Shown here piece by piece: positions 45,212 to 55,000 of a stretch of 64,000 nt of DNA (position 1 is the stretch's first letter; every line of letters begins with the position of its first letter). Location of the stretch: assembly GCA_029237695.1 (NCBI GenBank), contig CM055279.1, positions 22,075,919 through 22,139,918 of the forward strand, read 5' to 3'. A program made the translations under genes and the position numbers. The notes beneath the pieces were generated by a model. That model was not told the origin of the DNA. It made no database searches and saw nothing but the letters and a program-made list of their open reading frames with translations. The stretch comes from Conchocele bisecta (lineage: Eukaryota; Mollusca; Bivalvia; Lucinida; Thyasiridae).

Positions 45212-46090
45212 GAACTCTCTGGCGAAGAATAGTAGGAGACCGGCGATTGTCACGATTAAAGCCCAGGTATTTTTGGCTAGCCATCCGGCCGTTTTTGATA
45301 ATATAGATAGCAAGTAAGAAACGATACTTCCGATCAGTCCAGGTAGTGCGGCAGCCGCCTTTCCTGCTAATTTAGCTAGAAGACTGGCGAGGGCTTTTAG
45401 TTGTTTTTTTATCCACTCCTTGGCTCCACCGGATGGAGCGGGTGCTGGTGCTGGTGCTGGAGCGGGTGGTGGCGCCGCACCACCAGTGAAAGCTAGAACT
45501 ATGGTCGATATAGTCATGCCGATAGCAACGAGGATGCTTGCTATCGTGACGCCCTGCTCTCTGAACAGAGTGCGAAGACGCTCACCGAGTGTCGTCTCCT
45601 CGTGCAGGACCCTCGAGATTGATTCACGGATCCGACTTATTTGTGTGCGGAGAGCCTCACGGTTAGCCGAGGCGGCCTCCAAGCGAACTTCTCTTTCATC
45701 CCGCAAAGACCGCAGTCGTTCAGCGATCCGCTCGGTAGATTCTCTATCGTCACCGGCTTCCTCCAGTTTTTTTTCTTCTAGCGCGATATGTTCATCCAGC
45801 GCCGTGAGTTTGGAGAGGTTAAGGACCAGTTCGCCCCGGACCGTTTGTAGAGCCTTATCGAGTCCACGGAGTTCTCGAAGAGGTAACGGTGGGTCATCGT
45901 TGAGTATTTCCCCCAATTGCGATTGGACGCTGAACGTGGTCTCCATCGTGTTAATAACGTCGGTGGCTATTTGAGGGACCTCTCTGAGCTCGACCGTTTC
46001 TATCGCGGTGGCCGTCTTCGCTATAGTTTCGTCGGTAGACTGTAGGGCCTCTACAGCGCGGGCCGGCACAATTGTTTTACCCCTCTTCAA
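45191..46090 (-). CDS. Polinton coiled-coil membrane protein, open, start codon TTG
   Basis: 299 codons (LKRGKTIVPARAVEALQS...). Layout: N-terminal helical part; coiled coil (about 95-165, rich in E, R, L); hydrophobic segment 181-201 (VTIASILVAIGMTISTIVLAF); an AP repeat (206-219); amphipathic lysine/alanine helices (223-270); a second membrane segment (274-290) and a basic tail. The first codon is TTG where an ATG would be expected, so the start may be mutated. It overlaps the upstream acidic gene by 4 bp (46087-46090). The function is unknown; the architecture would suit a membrane-interacting virion component. The minus-strand pairing with the acidic gene suggests joint transcription. Confidence 0.6.
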   Translation of the reverse strand: MKRGKTIVPARAVEALQSTDETIAKTATAIETVELREVPQIATDVINTMETTFSVQSQLGEILNDDPPLPLRELRGLDKALQTVRGELVLNLSKLTALDEHIALEEKKLEEAGDDRESTERIAERLRSLRDEREVRLEAASANREALRTQISRIRESISRVLHEETTLGERLRTLFREQGVTIASILVAIGMTISTIVLAFTGGAAPPPAPAPAPAPAPSGGAKEWIKKQLKALASLLAKLAGKAAAALPGLIGSIVSYLLSILSKTAGWLAKNTWALIVTIAGLLLFFAREFLQPKRK

Positions 46091-46512
46091 TCCGTGAAGC
46101 CTAGTTCGTTCTTTATGATTTCGCCACCGCCCCGGTTTCCTGCAATGGTGTTTAGCGATAGGGGTTTACCGGTCCTCGTGTTGACTATTGGAATATTTGA
46201 TGCTGCTTTTAGTCGCAATCTACCGTTCATATCAAATTTGAACTTGGAGTAGTCGCGACCGACAGAGGGGACCAGACCTTTTTCTGCTGCCAAACTGTTG
46301 TAGTAGTCGTTTACAGCTCCCTCGAGTAATTCCTGACTTTGACCAACGCTGCTGGTAGCGCCACCTATTTCCTCCAATCGCGATTGTATTGGAGGGGGGT
46401 GTTTTGTCGAAAAGGTTGTGATGGAATCCTCGAAGTTATCATCATCATCATCATAATCATCGATGTAATCGTCTCTGCCGATTTCATCCATGTCAGCATC
46501 GTAATCAGCCAT
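46087..46512 (-). CDS. Polinton acidic protein, open
   Basis: 141 codons from ATG at 46512 (MADYDADMDEIGRDDYIDDYDDDDD): a very acidic N-terminal 30 residues, a polar middle and a basic C-terminal part (RLRLKAASNIPIVNTRTGKPLSLNTIAGN). No membrane segment. Divergent from the capsid gene, with an 88 bp gap that contains TAATTTTGAAAAAATTA (46581-46597). The role is unknown; an acidic head might bind a basic partner, as scaffolds or core proteins do, but nothing proves it. Confidence 0.6.
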   Translation of the reverse strand: MADYDADMDEIGRDDYIDDYDDDDDNFEDSITTFSTKHPPPIQSRLEEIGGATSSVGQSQELLEGAVNDYYNSLAAEKGLVPSVGRDYSKFKFDMNGRLRLKAASNIPIVNTRTGKPLSLNTIAGNRGGGEIIKNELGFTD

Positions 46513-46600
46513 CTTTAATAATGTGTTTACAAAATTAATTATGTATTAAAGACAAAACCATACGGGTTTAATAGTTTCAATAATTTTGAAAAAATTAATT

Positions 46601-47895
46601 ATGTCTTCGAGTCAATACGGTCGCAAACTCAATCCATACCGCAGACTGCGTGAGCCCTCGGGGCAAAAGGCGTGAGACAGAGTGTCGTTATTACGAACAA
46701 CCCATCGACGATCGACCAGAACCAGCAGCTCTTAGTCCGCTTCCCCAACCTCAGAGCTAACGACGTCATTGTGCCGTGTACTGTTCGCCTCGCTTTCACT
46801 ATTTCGCTAACGTCGACGGACGCGGACCGAACCGTCGTTCAGAACCTGGGTCGCGCCATCGTCAAGAAGACCATGATAAAGATTTCTGGTAATGAGGTGA
46901 TGTCGATCGACGACAGCGACGTCTACCATTGCTATCAGGACCTGTGGAAGACGTCACACGAGCTCGAAAACGCTGTCTATCAAGGTATTGACACCAGCAA
47001 AAATAAGAACGTAACCAAACTTAGAATCGGGGCTGCTAACAAGGTAGATAACAACGCTAGTGACAACGCGGTCGCGGGCGCTTACGGCAACCGCTTCTAC
47101 ATCCCGCTCGACTTTGAGTTGCTGGAGAGTCACATGCCCTACTATCAGAGCGCTTTGGCTGACCGCCTCTAATACGAACTAACGTTCAACGACTACGGCC
47201 GAGTTATCACAGCCAGCGACATGTTATCGACGTATACGATCGATAATGTTTCGCTGGAGTACGACATGGTCACGATGCCCGAACTCGCGCGATTGATCAG
47301 AACCCAGTAGCGCCGGGCGCGTTGCCATACTTTACGACCGAGTTCTTCGCCATCGTAAGATGCCGAAAGACAAAGGCGACACATTGTGGAATATTAACGT
47401 CAACGTACCCGCCCGCTCGATGAAAGGTATACTGATGCTGTTCGAGGATGCTCGGTTCGCGTTCGGTGCTAGAAAACCGACAGATTCTATAACGCCAAAA
47501 TCACGAAGGTAGAGGTGACGATCGAGGGAGTCCCCAATCAACTCTACAGCGCGGGTCTTCGCGCGCACCAGCAGTGGGACGAAGTAAGAAAGCAGTTTGC
47601 TGCCGGCTCTAAGCGCTCTCCGGAGGTTGCAGCAGTTGCAAAAGACCTGCATCTCTCGGCCGTCTCCCTCGCGGAGTTGCTGAATACCAAATACGCGTTA
47701 TGGCTAGACATGCGAGCCAGCGACGATGACCAAATACACGGTAGCGGACGCCAAGTTGAGAACGCTAGTGAGGGTGTGACGATCCAGATAACCAAAGAGG
47801 CGGACGGAGCCGGGCCATTGAACGTGTACTTATATATAATTACAGACGCACAACTCAACATCGAAGATGGTCGATACGTATCAGCGATCTACTGA
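46601..47895 (+). pseudogene. Polinton major capsid protein (double jelly-roll), several breaks
   Basis: ATG at 46601 (MSSSQYGRKLNPYRRLREP). A frame change near 46672 leads to the first jelly-roll part (RQSVVITNNPSTIDQNQQLLVRFPNLRANDVIVPCTVRLAF...FYIPLDFELLESHMPYYQSAL). There is an in-frame stop at 47170-47172, then continuation to another stop at 47308-47310, a shifted frame (PKDKGDTLWNINVNVPARSMKGILMLFED) and, after about 47485, the open C-terminal part (ITKVEVTIEGVPNQLYSAGL...GPLNVYLYIITDAQLNIEDGRYVSAIY). About 430 codons in all. The PNQLYSAGLRAHQQWDE segment and location just before the ATPase are typical of Polinton capsid genes as I know them. In the virion it would form the hexon-like shell. 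Confidence 0.75.
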
Positions 47896-47952
47896 TTTAA
47901 TAAAAAAATATACTAACGATTTATTAATACATAATTCTAAAGAAAAAAATTA

Positions 47953-48576
47953 ATGAAATATATCAATCAATACCAATTCACGATTGGAGATGCTCACTCT
48001 GCCATAATATGTGGGCAGACAGGATGTGGAAAAACGGTTTTCATCCTAGACTTGCTCGAGGGCTCCTACCGCGATGCCTTTCGTCATATTGTGATCCTGT
48101 GTCCCACTGTGCGGCACAACGATACTTATCAGCGGCGCCCGTGGGTATGGACCGACCCTGAGGTATACGTTATTGACCCGGGTGATAGGCTTCACGATTG
48201 GTTGCGTGGTTTATACCAAATATTTCAGGGCGAGCCCACCCTATACGTGATTGACGATTGCTCGGCCAAGGCGGCGATGACCAAAAAGAAGGACATGCTC
48301 TCCGAGCTCGCATTTTCTGGCCGCCATGCTAGACAAAGCGTATGGATATCCACTCAAAAATACAACGCCGTCCTCAAGGATCTGCGCGAGCAAACGAAAT
48401 GGGTCGCCCTCTTTCACTGCAAGGACCGAGACTCATTCGATGACTGTCTTCGAGAGAATGACGTTATCCCAACGCGCGAGGAGCGCCTGGAGGTTCGACA
48501 GTTGCTTTCCGAAACTAAGCACGCCAAGCTTCTGCTAAAGACTGATCAACCAACTGCTTATAAAGTTATCAATTAA
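47953..48576 (+). CDS. A32/FtsK-HerA-type genome packaging ATPase, intact
   Basis: 207 codons. Walker A GQTGCGKT at residues 21-28, Walker B LYVIDD at 97-102, and a sensor-like SVWISTQ at 129-135. The layout and length match Polinton packaging ATPases. It would pump element DNA into preformed capsids. ATG at 47953 directly follows an AT-rich leader (TAAAGAAAAAAATTA), 57 bp after the capsid gene. A CCAATTCACGATTGG palindrome overlaps codons 7-12, so it alters or supplies the start of the P-loop strand. No lesion was seen, which stands out in a decayed element. Confidence 0.88.
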   Translation: MKYINQYQFTIGDAHSAIICGQTGCGKTVFILDLLEGSYRDAFRHIVILCPTVRHNDTYQRRPWVWTDPEVYVIDPGDRLHDWLRGLYQIFQGEPTLYVIDDCSAKAAMTKKKDMLSELAFSGRHARQSVWISTQKYNAVLKDLREQTKWVALFHCKDRDSFDDCLRENDVIPTREERLEVRQLLSETKHAKLLLKTDQPTAYKVIN

Positions 48577-48585
48577 TTAATAATT

Positions 48586-48610
48586 AATTTTGAAAAAATT
48601 AGGAAAATTA
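48586..48610. promoter_or_regulatory. 25 bp AT-rich word repeated at 39001-39025
   Basis: The word begins AATTTTGAAAAAATTAGG. A shortened form lies at 46582-46597, right before the capsid ATG. It is palindromic in part (AATTTT...AAAATT). It could be a late-promoter or termination signal; inferred from recurrence only. Confidence 0.4.
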
Positions 48611-48619
48611 CAAAGTATA

Positions 48620-48728
48620 AGCTAATTGCAATGCTTGCAATTGCTGAACAATGCTTAGCAATTGCTGAACAATGTTCTGAACAATGCTGAACAAATGCTG
48701 AACAATGGTTAACAATGTTAACAATTTG
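48620..48728. repeat. Iterated GCTGAACAATG / AACAATG array
   Basis: About nine copies of AACAATG-type words, four of them TTGCTGAACAATG or close, with GCAATGCTTGCAATTGC and TTAACAATGTTAACAATTT dyads. The array lies in the gap after the ATPase gene and before the next gene. Iterons of this kind often bind a protein; possibly a regulatory or origin-like site. Confidence 0.6.
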
Positions 48729-48864
48729 GTGCTCCGCTGCTAGCTTTGTTGCGAGCATAATGGTGATCATAAGTATCGGGTGGTGCGCATTTATTATTTT
48801 TGTAATAAATAAATATGTTAAAGTGATGAGAGTTGTTAGAATAGTTAAATTAATTTTAAGAAAA

Positions 48865-49508
48865 ATGAACTGCGACGAACTTCTCGATCAGCGAATAGAA
48901 CAAACCTCAACTCCGACTGCCAACGATAATGAAACATCAACTCCGACAGAGCAATCGGGATCGGGGGTTGGTATTGGGTTGAGTGCAACGACTCCTAATG
49001 AAAATGAAAATGCGGCGCGACGAGAGCGACTAGCTGCGCTGGTTGCTGGGGGACAATCGGAGCATTATCTCGGTAGGCGTCTCTCAGTTTTTCAGGTGGA
49101 TAAGATGTCAGATGCGGAGATCGATAAAATGTATGCGCGATACGAATCCAAATTGGGAGCAGAGATCACAAAAACTCTTGGATCGGCGGCTATTCATTTG
49201 TACGCTACCACCGTTATTATACTTCTCCCTATACCAAACACCGAAGGGTTGATTCACGATCTAGAGACTGACCCTTTTATAGGACACACTCTTAGAACGG
49301 CATGTCTGCTCAATTTATCACAAGTTTGGAATGTACTTAGCTCCACTAACAACCGCGTTGACCACGGGTAAACACTGTCAATTTGGACATATATGCCCAC
49401 GAACAATAAGCCCTGAAAATGATGACACAAGACACACCCACGAGAGTGACGGAGTTGAACCAGATTGCTCCAACACAATCGAACCAGAGTGTTACTCCAC
49501 CACTGGAT
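48865..49508 (+). pseudogene. Polinton membrane-associated protein, one frameshift
   Basis: Start chosen at MNCDELLDQRIEQ (48865); the frame is open upstream to 48715, but that part crosses the iterated array. N-terminal 50 residues are a T/S/N-rich disordered stretch. A helical domain follows (RRERLAALVAGGQ...MSDAEIDKMYARYESKLGAEITKTLGSAAIHLYATT) and then a conserved-looking LIHDLETDPFIGHTL. The frame changes near 49318, after which a Cys/His segment (GKHCQFGHIC) continues to about 49508, past a stop at 49369 in the old frame. The function is unknown. It overlaps the following gene start at 49419. Confidence 0.5.
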
Positions 49509-49908
49509 GATATACCGCATATAAAAAATCCCAAAAGACAGGCAGCTGGGCGGGCGGCGGCTGCACCGAAAAGTTAAACAAGATAAAATACTCGCCGAGC
49601 TTCGAGAGGCTAAACTCCAATCGAGATTGGGGTTGCAATCGGTGACGGAGACAGCAAAACATCTGAAGACAGAGTTGAGTACAACAACACCCCCAATTCA
49701 CGAATTGGAAGCACACTCAAATTATTTGAATTTGTCACCCAATACCAACTCCCGTTGGAGTTTGACTGAACCCCAATTCACGAATTGGAGTTGGTTTGTT
49801 GGTGGTAGTCTGGCAGTTGTTGGTGCCCTGTGCGTTTGGAAATACCCGAAAAAACAACCAGCCAGTGTTCAGAAGAAAGTTACGAAACACCAATCATCAA
49901 CAATGTGA
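49419..49908 (+). pseudogene. Polinton single-pass membrane protein, one frameshift
   Basis: ATG at 49419 (MMTQDTPTRVTELNQIAPTQSNQ), basic PKRQAAGRAAAA stretch, frame change near 49575, a helix (KILAELREAKLQSRLGLQSVTETAKHL), then a linker made largely of CCAATTCACGAATTGG-type palindromes (49693-49708, 49745-49758, 49773-49788). A hydrophobic segment (WFVGGSLAVVGALCVWKY) and a basic tail end the protein. No family was recognised. Confidence 0.5.
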
Positions 49909-49970
49909 ATTTGGATGCGCCCCATTTAAACATTGATCGCGACCCCTTTTTATATGCAATAATTATAACA

Positions 49971-50203
49971 ATGGCTGAACAAGATGGTAAAATGTTAGTG
50001 AATTCGCTTTATCACGCCGTGGTGATATCGGGTTTCAGTATCGGGTATGCTCGACTATCAAAGATGGCCCTAGGAGGAACCGCTCCCAAATTGGACTTTA
50101 CTGTGAGAGACGTAGGGCTCGCGACCTTAGATGTAGCGGCCGCAGTTTGGACCGAGATTATCTAGTTAAAGCTGGAATTCTACCAGTTAATATATGGAAA
50201 TAA
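49971..50203 (+). pseudogene. Small Polinton protein, C-terminal frameshift
   Basis: ATG at 49971 (MAEQDGKMLVNSLYHAVVISGF). The frame stops at 50165, but after a one-base shift at about 50160 it continues with LVKAGILPVNIWK to a TAA at 50201-50203, immediately before the next ATG. About 78 residues. A weakly hydrophobic N-terminal half and VGLATLDVAAAVW helix suggest a small membrane-associated protein. The longer open frame beginning at 49830 belongs to the previous gene's reading region. Confidence 0.5.
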
Positions 50204-50620
50204 ATGGCTTCAATCGCAGTAATAGTAGGTGGTGCGCTTGTAAACGCATTGGCGTTCAGCGGTAGCAACTTTATATTCTCTAAAATGAAAAGCTCGAACG
50301 TGGATGAGGAGCGTAAGCGCCATGATTTAGCTGTAGAACAACTCAATAGCGCAAAGGAAGCGTGGTCGAAAAAACGAACCGCCCATCTGGACTGGGTCAA
50401 TGAAGAGCTTCGCCGCGAAAATCACGCCGCGCAAACTTTTCAGAACGTTGAAGAAGCCAACCGCGAGTACGCGCTGGCATATCCGCACAAAAGTCTCGAT
50501 CCAATGGATCCCGAGCCCCAACTTTCAGATTTCTATGTACCGTCAGAGGCCCAAAAGGACCGCGAGATCGCGTTCATCGTCGTGGGAATGGTTGTGGTTG
50601 GGCTCGTCGGTACTATATAA
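50204..50620 (+). CDS. Polinton two-pass coiled-coil membrane protein, intact
   Basis: 138 codons. Hydrophobic N-terminus (3-25, VGGALVNALAFSGSNFIFS), a charged helical/coiled-coil middle (about 35-90, with KKRTAHLDWVNEELRRENHAAQTF), a DP-rich turn (98-112), and a C-terminal hydrophobic segment (121-138). The ATG follows the TAA of the previous gene directly, so the two are likely to be expressed from one transcript. No enzymatic motif. A family commonly seen next to the ATPase and integrase genes of Polintons, to my knowledge; function unknown. Confidence 0.65.
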   Translation: MASIAVIVGGALVNALAFSGSNFIFSKMKSSNVDEERKRHDLAVEQLNSAKEAWSKKRTAHLDWVNEELRRENHAAQTFQNVEEANREYALAYPHKSLDPMDPEPQLSDFYVPSEAQKDREIAFIVVGMVVVGLVGTI

Positions 50621-50664
50621 AATAATTAATTAATTAAAAAAACATAATATATATATATAGAACG

Positions 50665-51018
50665 ATGTTAGTTGACGAACTTTATGACGCTATGATCGAT
50701 GTAGGCTACACTGCCCAAAAACATCGTTTACCTGGTGCAAAGAGTATGATTCGTCTGGCCCGAGATTCTCTCGAGACGTGGCGCCAGGACGAAAAAGAGG
50801 CCACCCTTTTCGCAAAGCGGATGTTAGATTCCTCCATCAACAATGTTGAATTAGATTCCCCTCTCCTGTTCCAACCCAAACGCGATTGGGGCTGCAGCGA
50901 AACTTCCAACAAAGGTTTATTATTAACGACGCAGTTACCGGACGAACTGGCGAGGGCATGTTGGAGATTGTCCGATATATTAGAATACTTCGCATACGAT
51001 GAACACGCGCAAACTTGA
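50665..51018 (+). CDS. Small Polinton protein, intact
   Basis: 117 codons from ATG at 50665 (MLVDELYDAMIDVGYTAQKHRLPGAK). Mostly helical and polar, with no membrane segment. Its middle carries a CAAACGCGATTGG palindrome (about 50877-50889, encoding PKRDWG). An (AT)n stretch 17-30 bp upstream (50646-50659) could act as a TATA element. It overlaps the integrase start by 20 bp. No family was recognised. Confidence 0.5.
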   Translation: MLVDELYDAMIDVGYTAQKHRLPGAKSMIRLARDSLETWRQDEKEATLFAKRMLDSSINNVELDSPLLFQPKRDWGCSETSNKGLLLTTQLPDELARACWRLSDILEYFAYDEHAQT

Positions 51019-52020
51019 TACCAAACTAACGCGCAAGCTGTCAAATACATACTATAGCCCGCGCGGCTACTGGAAGGGACTCGCGGCCATCAAGAACCTC
51101 GCGGCGGCGACCAAGGTTTCAGAAAACGCTGTCAAGGAATGGCTCAAGAAGCAGGCCATCTGGCAGATCTATTTACCCGCGCCTCACAATATTCCGCGCC
51201 CGAAATTCGACGTGCCGGTACCGAACCAAGTTCACCAGCGGATCTCCTGTTTCTACCTCACGATCGCGTCGGTCGCAAAACGTACAAGTACGCACTGACA
51301 ATCGTTGACGTAGCGAGTCGTTATAAGGGGGCTGAGCCGTTGGCCACTAAAGAGTCTAAGGAAGTGGCCGAGGCTCTTTCCCGAATATATAAGAGGAGTC
51401 CTCTCAAATGGCCGAATCTTCTCCAGGTCGATCCCGGCCGCGAGTTCATGGGCGCGGTCTCTCATCTATTGTCTAAGCACGAAGTTTCTATCAGACGCGG
51501 CCGCGTCAACATCCACCGGGACCAGGGGATCGTGGAGCGCTTCAATCGAACCCTGGCTGAGAGACTGTTCGGACACCAATACGCTAAAGAACTTGTAGAC
51601 CCTCATTCGCGATCGACCGAGTGGGTGGCCAGACTGCCCGCCGTGGTCTCCGCACTGAACGGAGAGGTGACCAGATTGATAGGTAAGAAGCCTATAGATG
51701 CTATCAAGTTTAAAAGGGTGACGAGCGAGCATTCTGCCGTCTCGCGCGGGCGACCCGTTGGTTTAGAGGAGCAGCAATCGGCGATTGCACTTCCATCAGA
51801 TATTGACGTCCGGTACCTCTATCAACCGGGAGAGCTTGAAGGTGGCAGCCGCCGCGCGACTGATCCCGTGTGGTCAATGAATGTATATCATCTGGATCGC
51901 TCTATTACCAAACCCGATGAGCCCGTGCTCTATTATTTGGCTGATGGGCCATCTCGCGGTTTTGTTCGCGAAGAACTTCTTGCGGTGCCTTCTGACACCC
52001 AGTTACCTCCGATTACTTAA
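50999..52020 (+). pseudogene. Polinton retrovirus-type (rve) integrase, one frameshift
   Basis: ATG at 50999 (MNTRKLDTKLTRKLSNTYYSPRGYWKGL). An N-terminal helical domain with NAVKEWLKKQAIWQIYLP is followed by a frame change near 51236. The core has ADLLFLPHD (first D), LQVDPGREF (second D) and GIVERFNRTLAE (E), the DDE triad. The C-terminal region (PVWSMNVYHLDRSI...YYLADGPSRGFVREELL) resembles the chromo/SH3-like tail of such integrases. It joins element ends to host DNA and makes the 5-6 bp target duplication. The TAA at 52018 overlaps the polymerase stop codon on the other strand. A GCAATCGGCGATTGC palindrome (51774-51788) lies in the C-terminal part. Confidence 0.88.
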
Positions 52021-55000
52021 ATCAATAGAGGTTCTGTATGTATTCCGTCTGGTAACACGCGTCTTTTATCGTAGTATGCCGAGAGTCCTAATTTTTGTTG
52101 ACAGTACGTTTTCATAACGCCGTCTTTCATTTTAAATCCTCTACATCTATAATGTGTTTTCCATCTTCTGTAGTTTCACTTAGTACTCGTTTATATCTAT
52201 CCCAATTTAAATTGTTAGTTCTCTTGGACATTCCTTTCGCAGAGTTTTTATTAATAGAATTAAATTTTTCTATAAAATAACACTTACTAGATAACGCTAT
52301 CGCCCTATCTCCGCTGAATTCCATTTTGAAAAGTCCTGGCTCTCTTTCGCTCCATTTATCCCAAGCCAACCATTTATTTTTTTCTTTTTCAAACTCGTCT
52401 AGTAAGTTAGGTCTAATCAATTCCTCTATCGTTTTTCCACTAACTCCTATATACATACTATCTGTATCCATCTGTAATTCAATCAAAGTCTTCTCTTTTT
52501 ACGTATTTATCTAGAAATTCGTAGTAAAATTCCAACATTCTCAATTTAGCTAGTTGATAAACCGCTATTCCACAATGGAATGGTCTCTTTACCGCACACC
52601 TGGGTTTTCTTGAAGATATTTCGTACGCATCTCCTATCTCTTCCAAATCGTCAAAGAATGCAGATCTTAATGCTTTGTCAACACAGGTTTCGTTTTGTGT
52701 ATATGTCGTATTTAAATGTCTCTCCGTTGCCTCTATCATTTTTCCACAACACGAGTTTCCTAATAATTTCATTATGTCGGCTACTGGTTTCTTATTTGGT
52801 TCTACATCGCCTGTTCGTCTTGCGGCTGTAACTTCTTTTTTGCGAACCATTCGAATGGTTTTCCACTAATATAATCTATAACACGATGAACTCCAGTTAT
52901 TTCTAGGCCGTGTTTTAAATACCATTTCAACAGTGGCGCGTACAGCAATACTTTAGTGGCGGTCATAGATCCCACCAATTTTCTTCCATTTCCTCTAGTT
53001 CTTCCAGTATCTTCCAAATATTTTAACATGTGTGTGGGAACTTCATCAACCTCTACTTCTCTGTTTATAAATTTTGGGACATTTCAGAAAACTTATGTTT
53101 TTTAAGTTGTGTGGAACTTCTATATCCACCTCCGCAAACCCAAACCAGTCTCCAGATAAAACTCTTTTACAAAACTTTTTAATAAATTTATTTAGGGTTA
53201 TGTGGGGTATCTATATGGTGTATAGTTTTCTCTCCCACACGGCATCTCTTTATTTAACGTAGATAAATATAACGCGTTTGCATCGTACCCCAAAACAGCC
53301 TTGCAAGGTTTGTTGTTAATTTCATTTGAGGAATTAGATCTAATATTTGAAACACCAGCTTCTGCATATCGTGTAAATTACTATTGATGGACCGCCAACT
53401 AGAGCGTCCTTCATCATTTCGTATGTTTCTTCTTTTGGTGCATATAGAGCATCCTCCGGTATAATCGTCTTTGAAGATTTTTGTTCTTTAATGGTTCCTC
53501 TCAATAAATATTGTATAGCTACTCCAGGTAGTGTTACCGCATCTTTGAAAACATCACACCTCTGTGTTTATAAAATTCACATTTTTTCCACCGCTTCTAG
53601 GAACGGTGCTACATCTAAATCGTTATAATATTTCAACCAATCTCTGAAAGTTTTCATATTATTTTCTTCGAAAATTCTACGACATTTACTTAATTCTGTT
53701 TCGTCTATTAACATTTTCCCAGATAGTTTGGAATACCAATTCTCTATATCCGGTAGTCCTGGGTAATCCAGTTTGTCTGGAGAATCGAACCACTCATAAG
53801 GAAAGAAAAGATTTCTGTCCTTTGCATTCGTAGGCTTTTATCGAACTATCGTAACTTACACCGGGTCCTAGATAAAGTATTACATCAAGAAATCTAAACT
53901 CTGGAGTAAATAGAAATATTGTTGCGTTTGCACGTTTTCCGACCATTACTTTTCTTTGTTGTTGATGCCAGTTCGCCTACTAGGTATTTCTTTATTAAGT
54001 TTATATCGTACTACTGCTGTTAAAACCTATAACCGGTACTTGCTCTATCCACTGTTCGATCTTGGCGATTTGGTTTTTACGTAAATGTTCTGTATTAAAC
54101 CTATATCTTGACCACACTTCTTCTCTTATAACTTTTCCCCTGACTTTCAAATCTTCTACGAATTTTTCTATAAGTTTTGCGGGATCTTTATCACAAATAT
54201 GAGTTACTGTTCTGAGAAATTATCTCCTATACTAACGCTTGCCGGAACGTGCTCAGCTTCGTACTCTAAACTATTACCGGTAGTTTCAACTTCTTGTTGG
54301 AGATACGCCTCAAAATCGTATACTATCTGATATGGATAAAGAGTAGTGTCACAACCGATCTTTATATCTTTACCCGTTCTTTGAAATTCGCATTCCCACA
54401 TAACTACTAGGTTGAATTCTTTGCTTTTTTCTAATAACTTTATCTCTTCATAGTGGATGCGCGTTCTTCTTTTCTATGCTTTGCATGAATCTCACACCCG
54501 TGCCAGTAACAGCCGTGATATTGATATACGGTATTGGTTTCTGGACAGTATCCATCTACCGGAGCTCCTAAAATCCATCTTTCACCTCCGTGTCCACACT
54601 GTTCGTGGTGAATGTGAATTCCCTCCCGCTTTTCCACAGAATACATCCAATCGATCGCCCCATAACTGTTAGAACCTTTTGGGTAAAACGCTTTCTCGAA
54701 CGACGAACGCGGGCGCTCTAAATAATTACCATCACATATTACTTTTGTCTCACCTCTCATACATGTTGGTCCGTGTCTCTTCATTATTACTCGCTTTCGT
54801 GAATTTCTGCTTGCAATTATCGCAGGCATAAATTTTAGATAGGTTTTTAAGGTTTTTTATCAGAAAATGCGTGATTATTAAACAGTCCTATTGTCATTGG
54901 TTTATTACCTATTGCCTTATAGTGCGCTGGTACCTTTTTCAACCACCATACATTACATTCAGTGGGTTGATATACTTCTATACCGATTTTAAAAAACTCT

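Noticed and set aside
45420..45974. 184-codon plus-strand open frame
   Set aside because: Antisense shadow of the coiled-coil membrane gene, with GA repeats mirroring the AP repeat.
50999..52020. Integrase belonging to a separate LTR element inside the Polinton
   Set aside because: No LTRs or RT nearby; a stand-alone rve integrase is a standard Polinton gene and the gene overlaps its Polinton neighbours.
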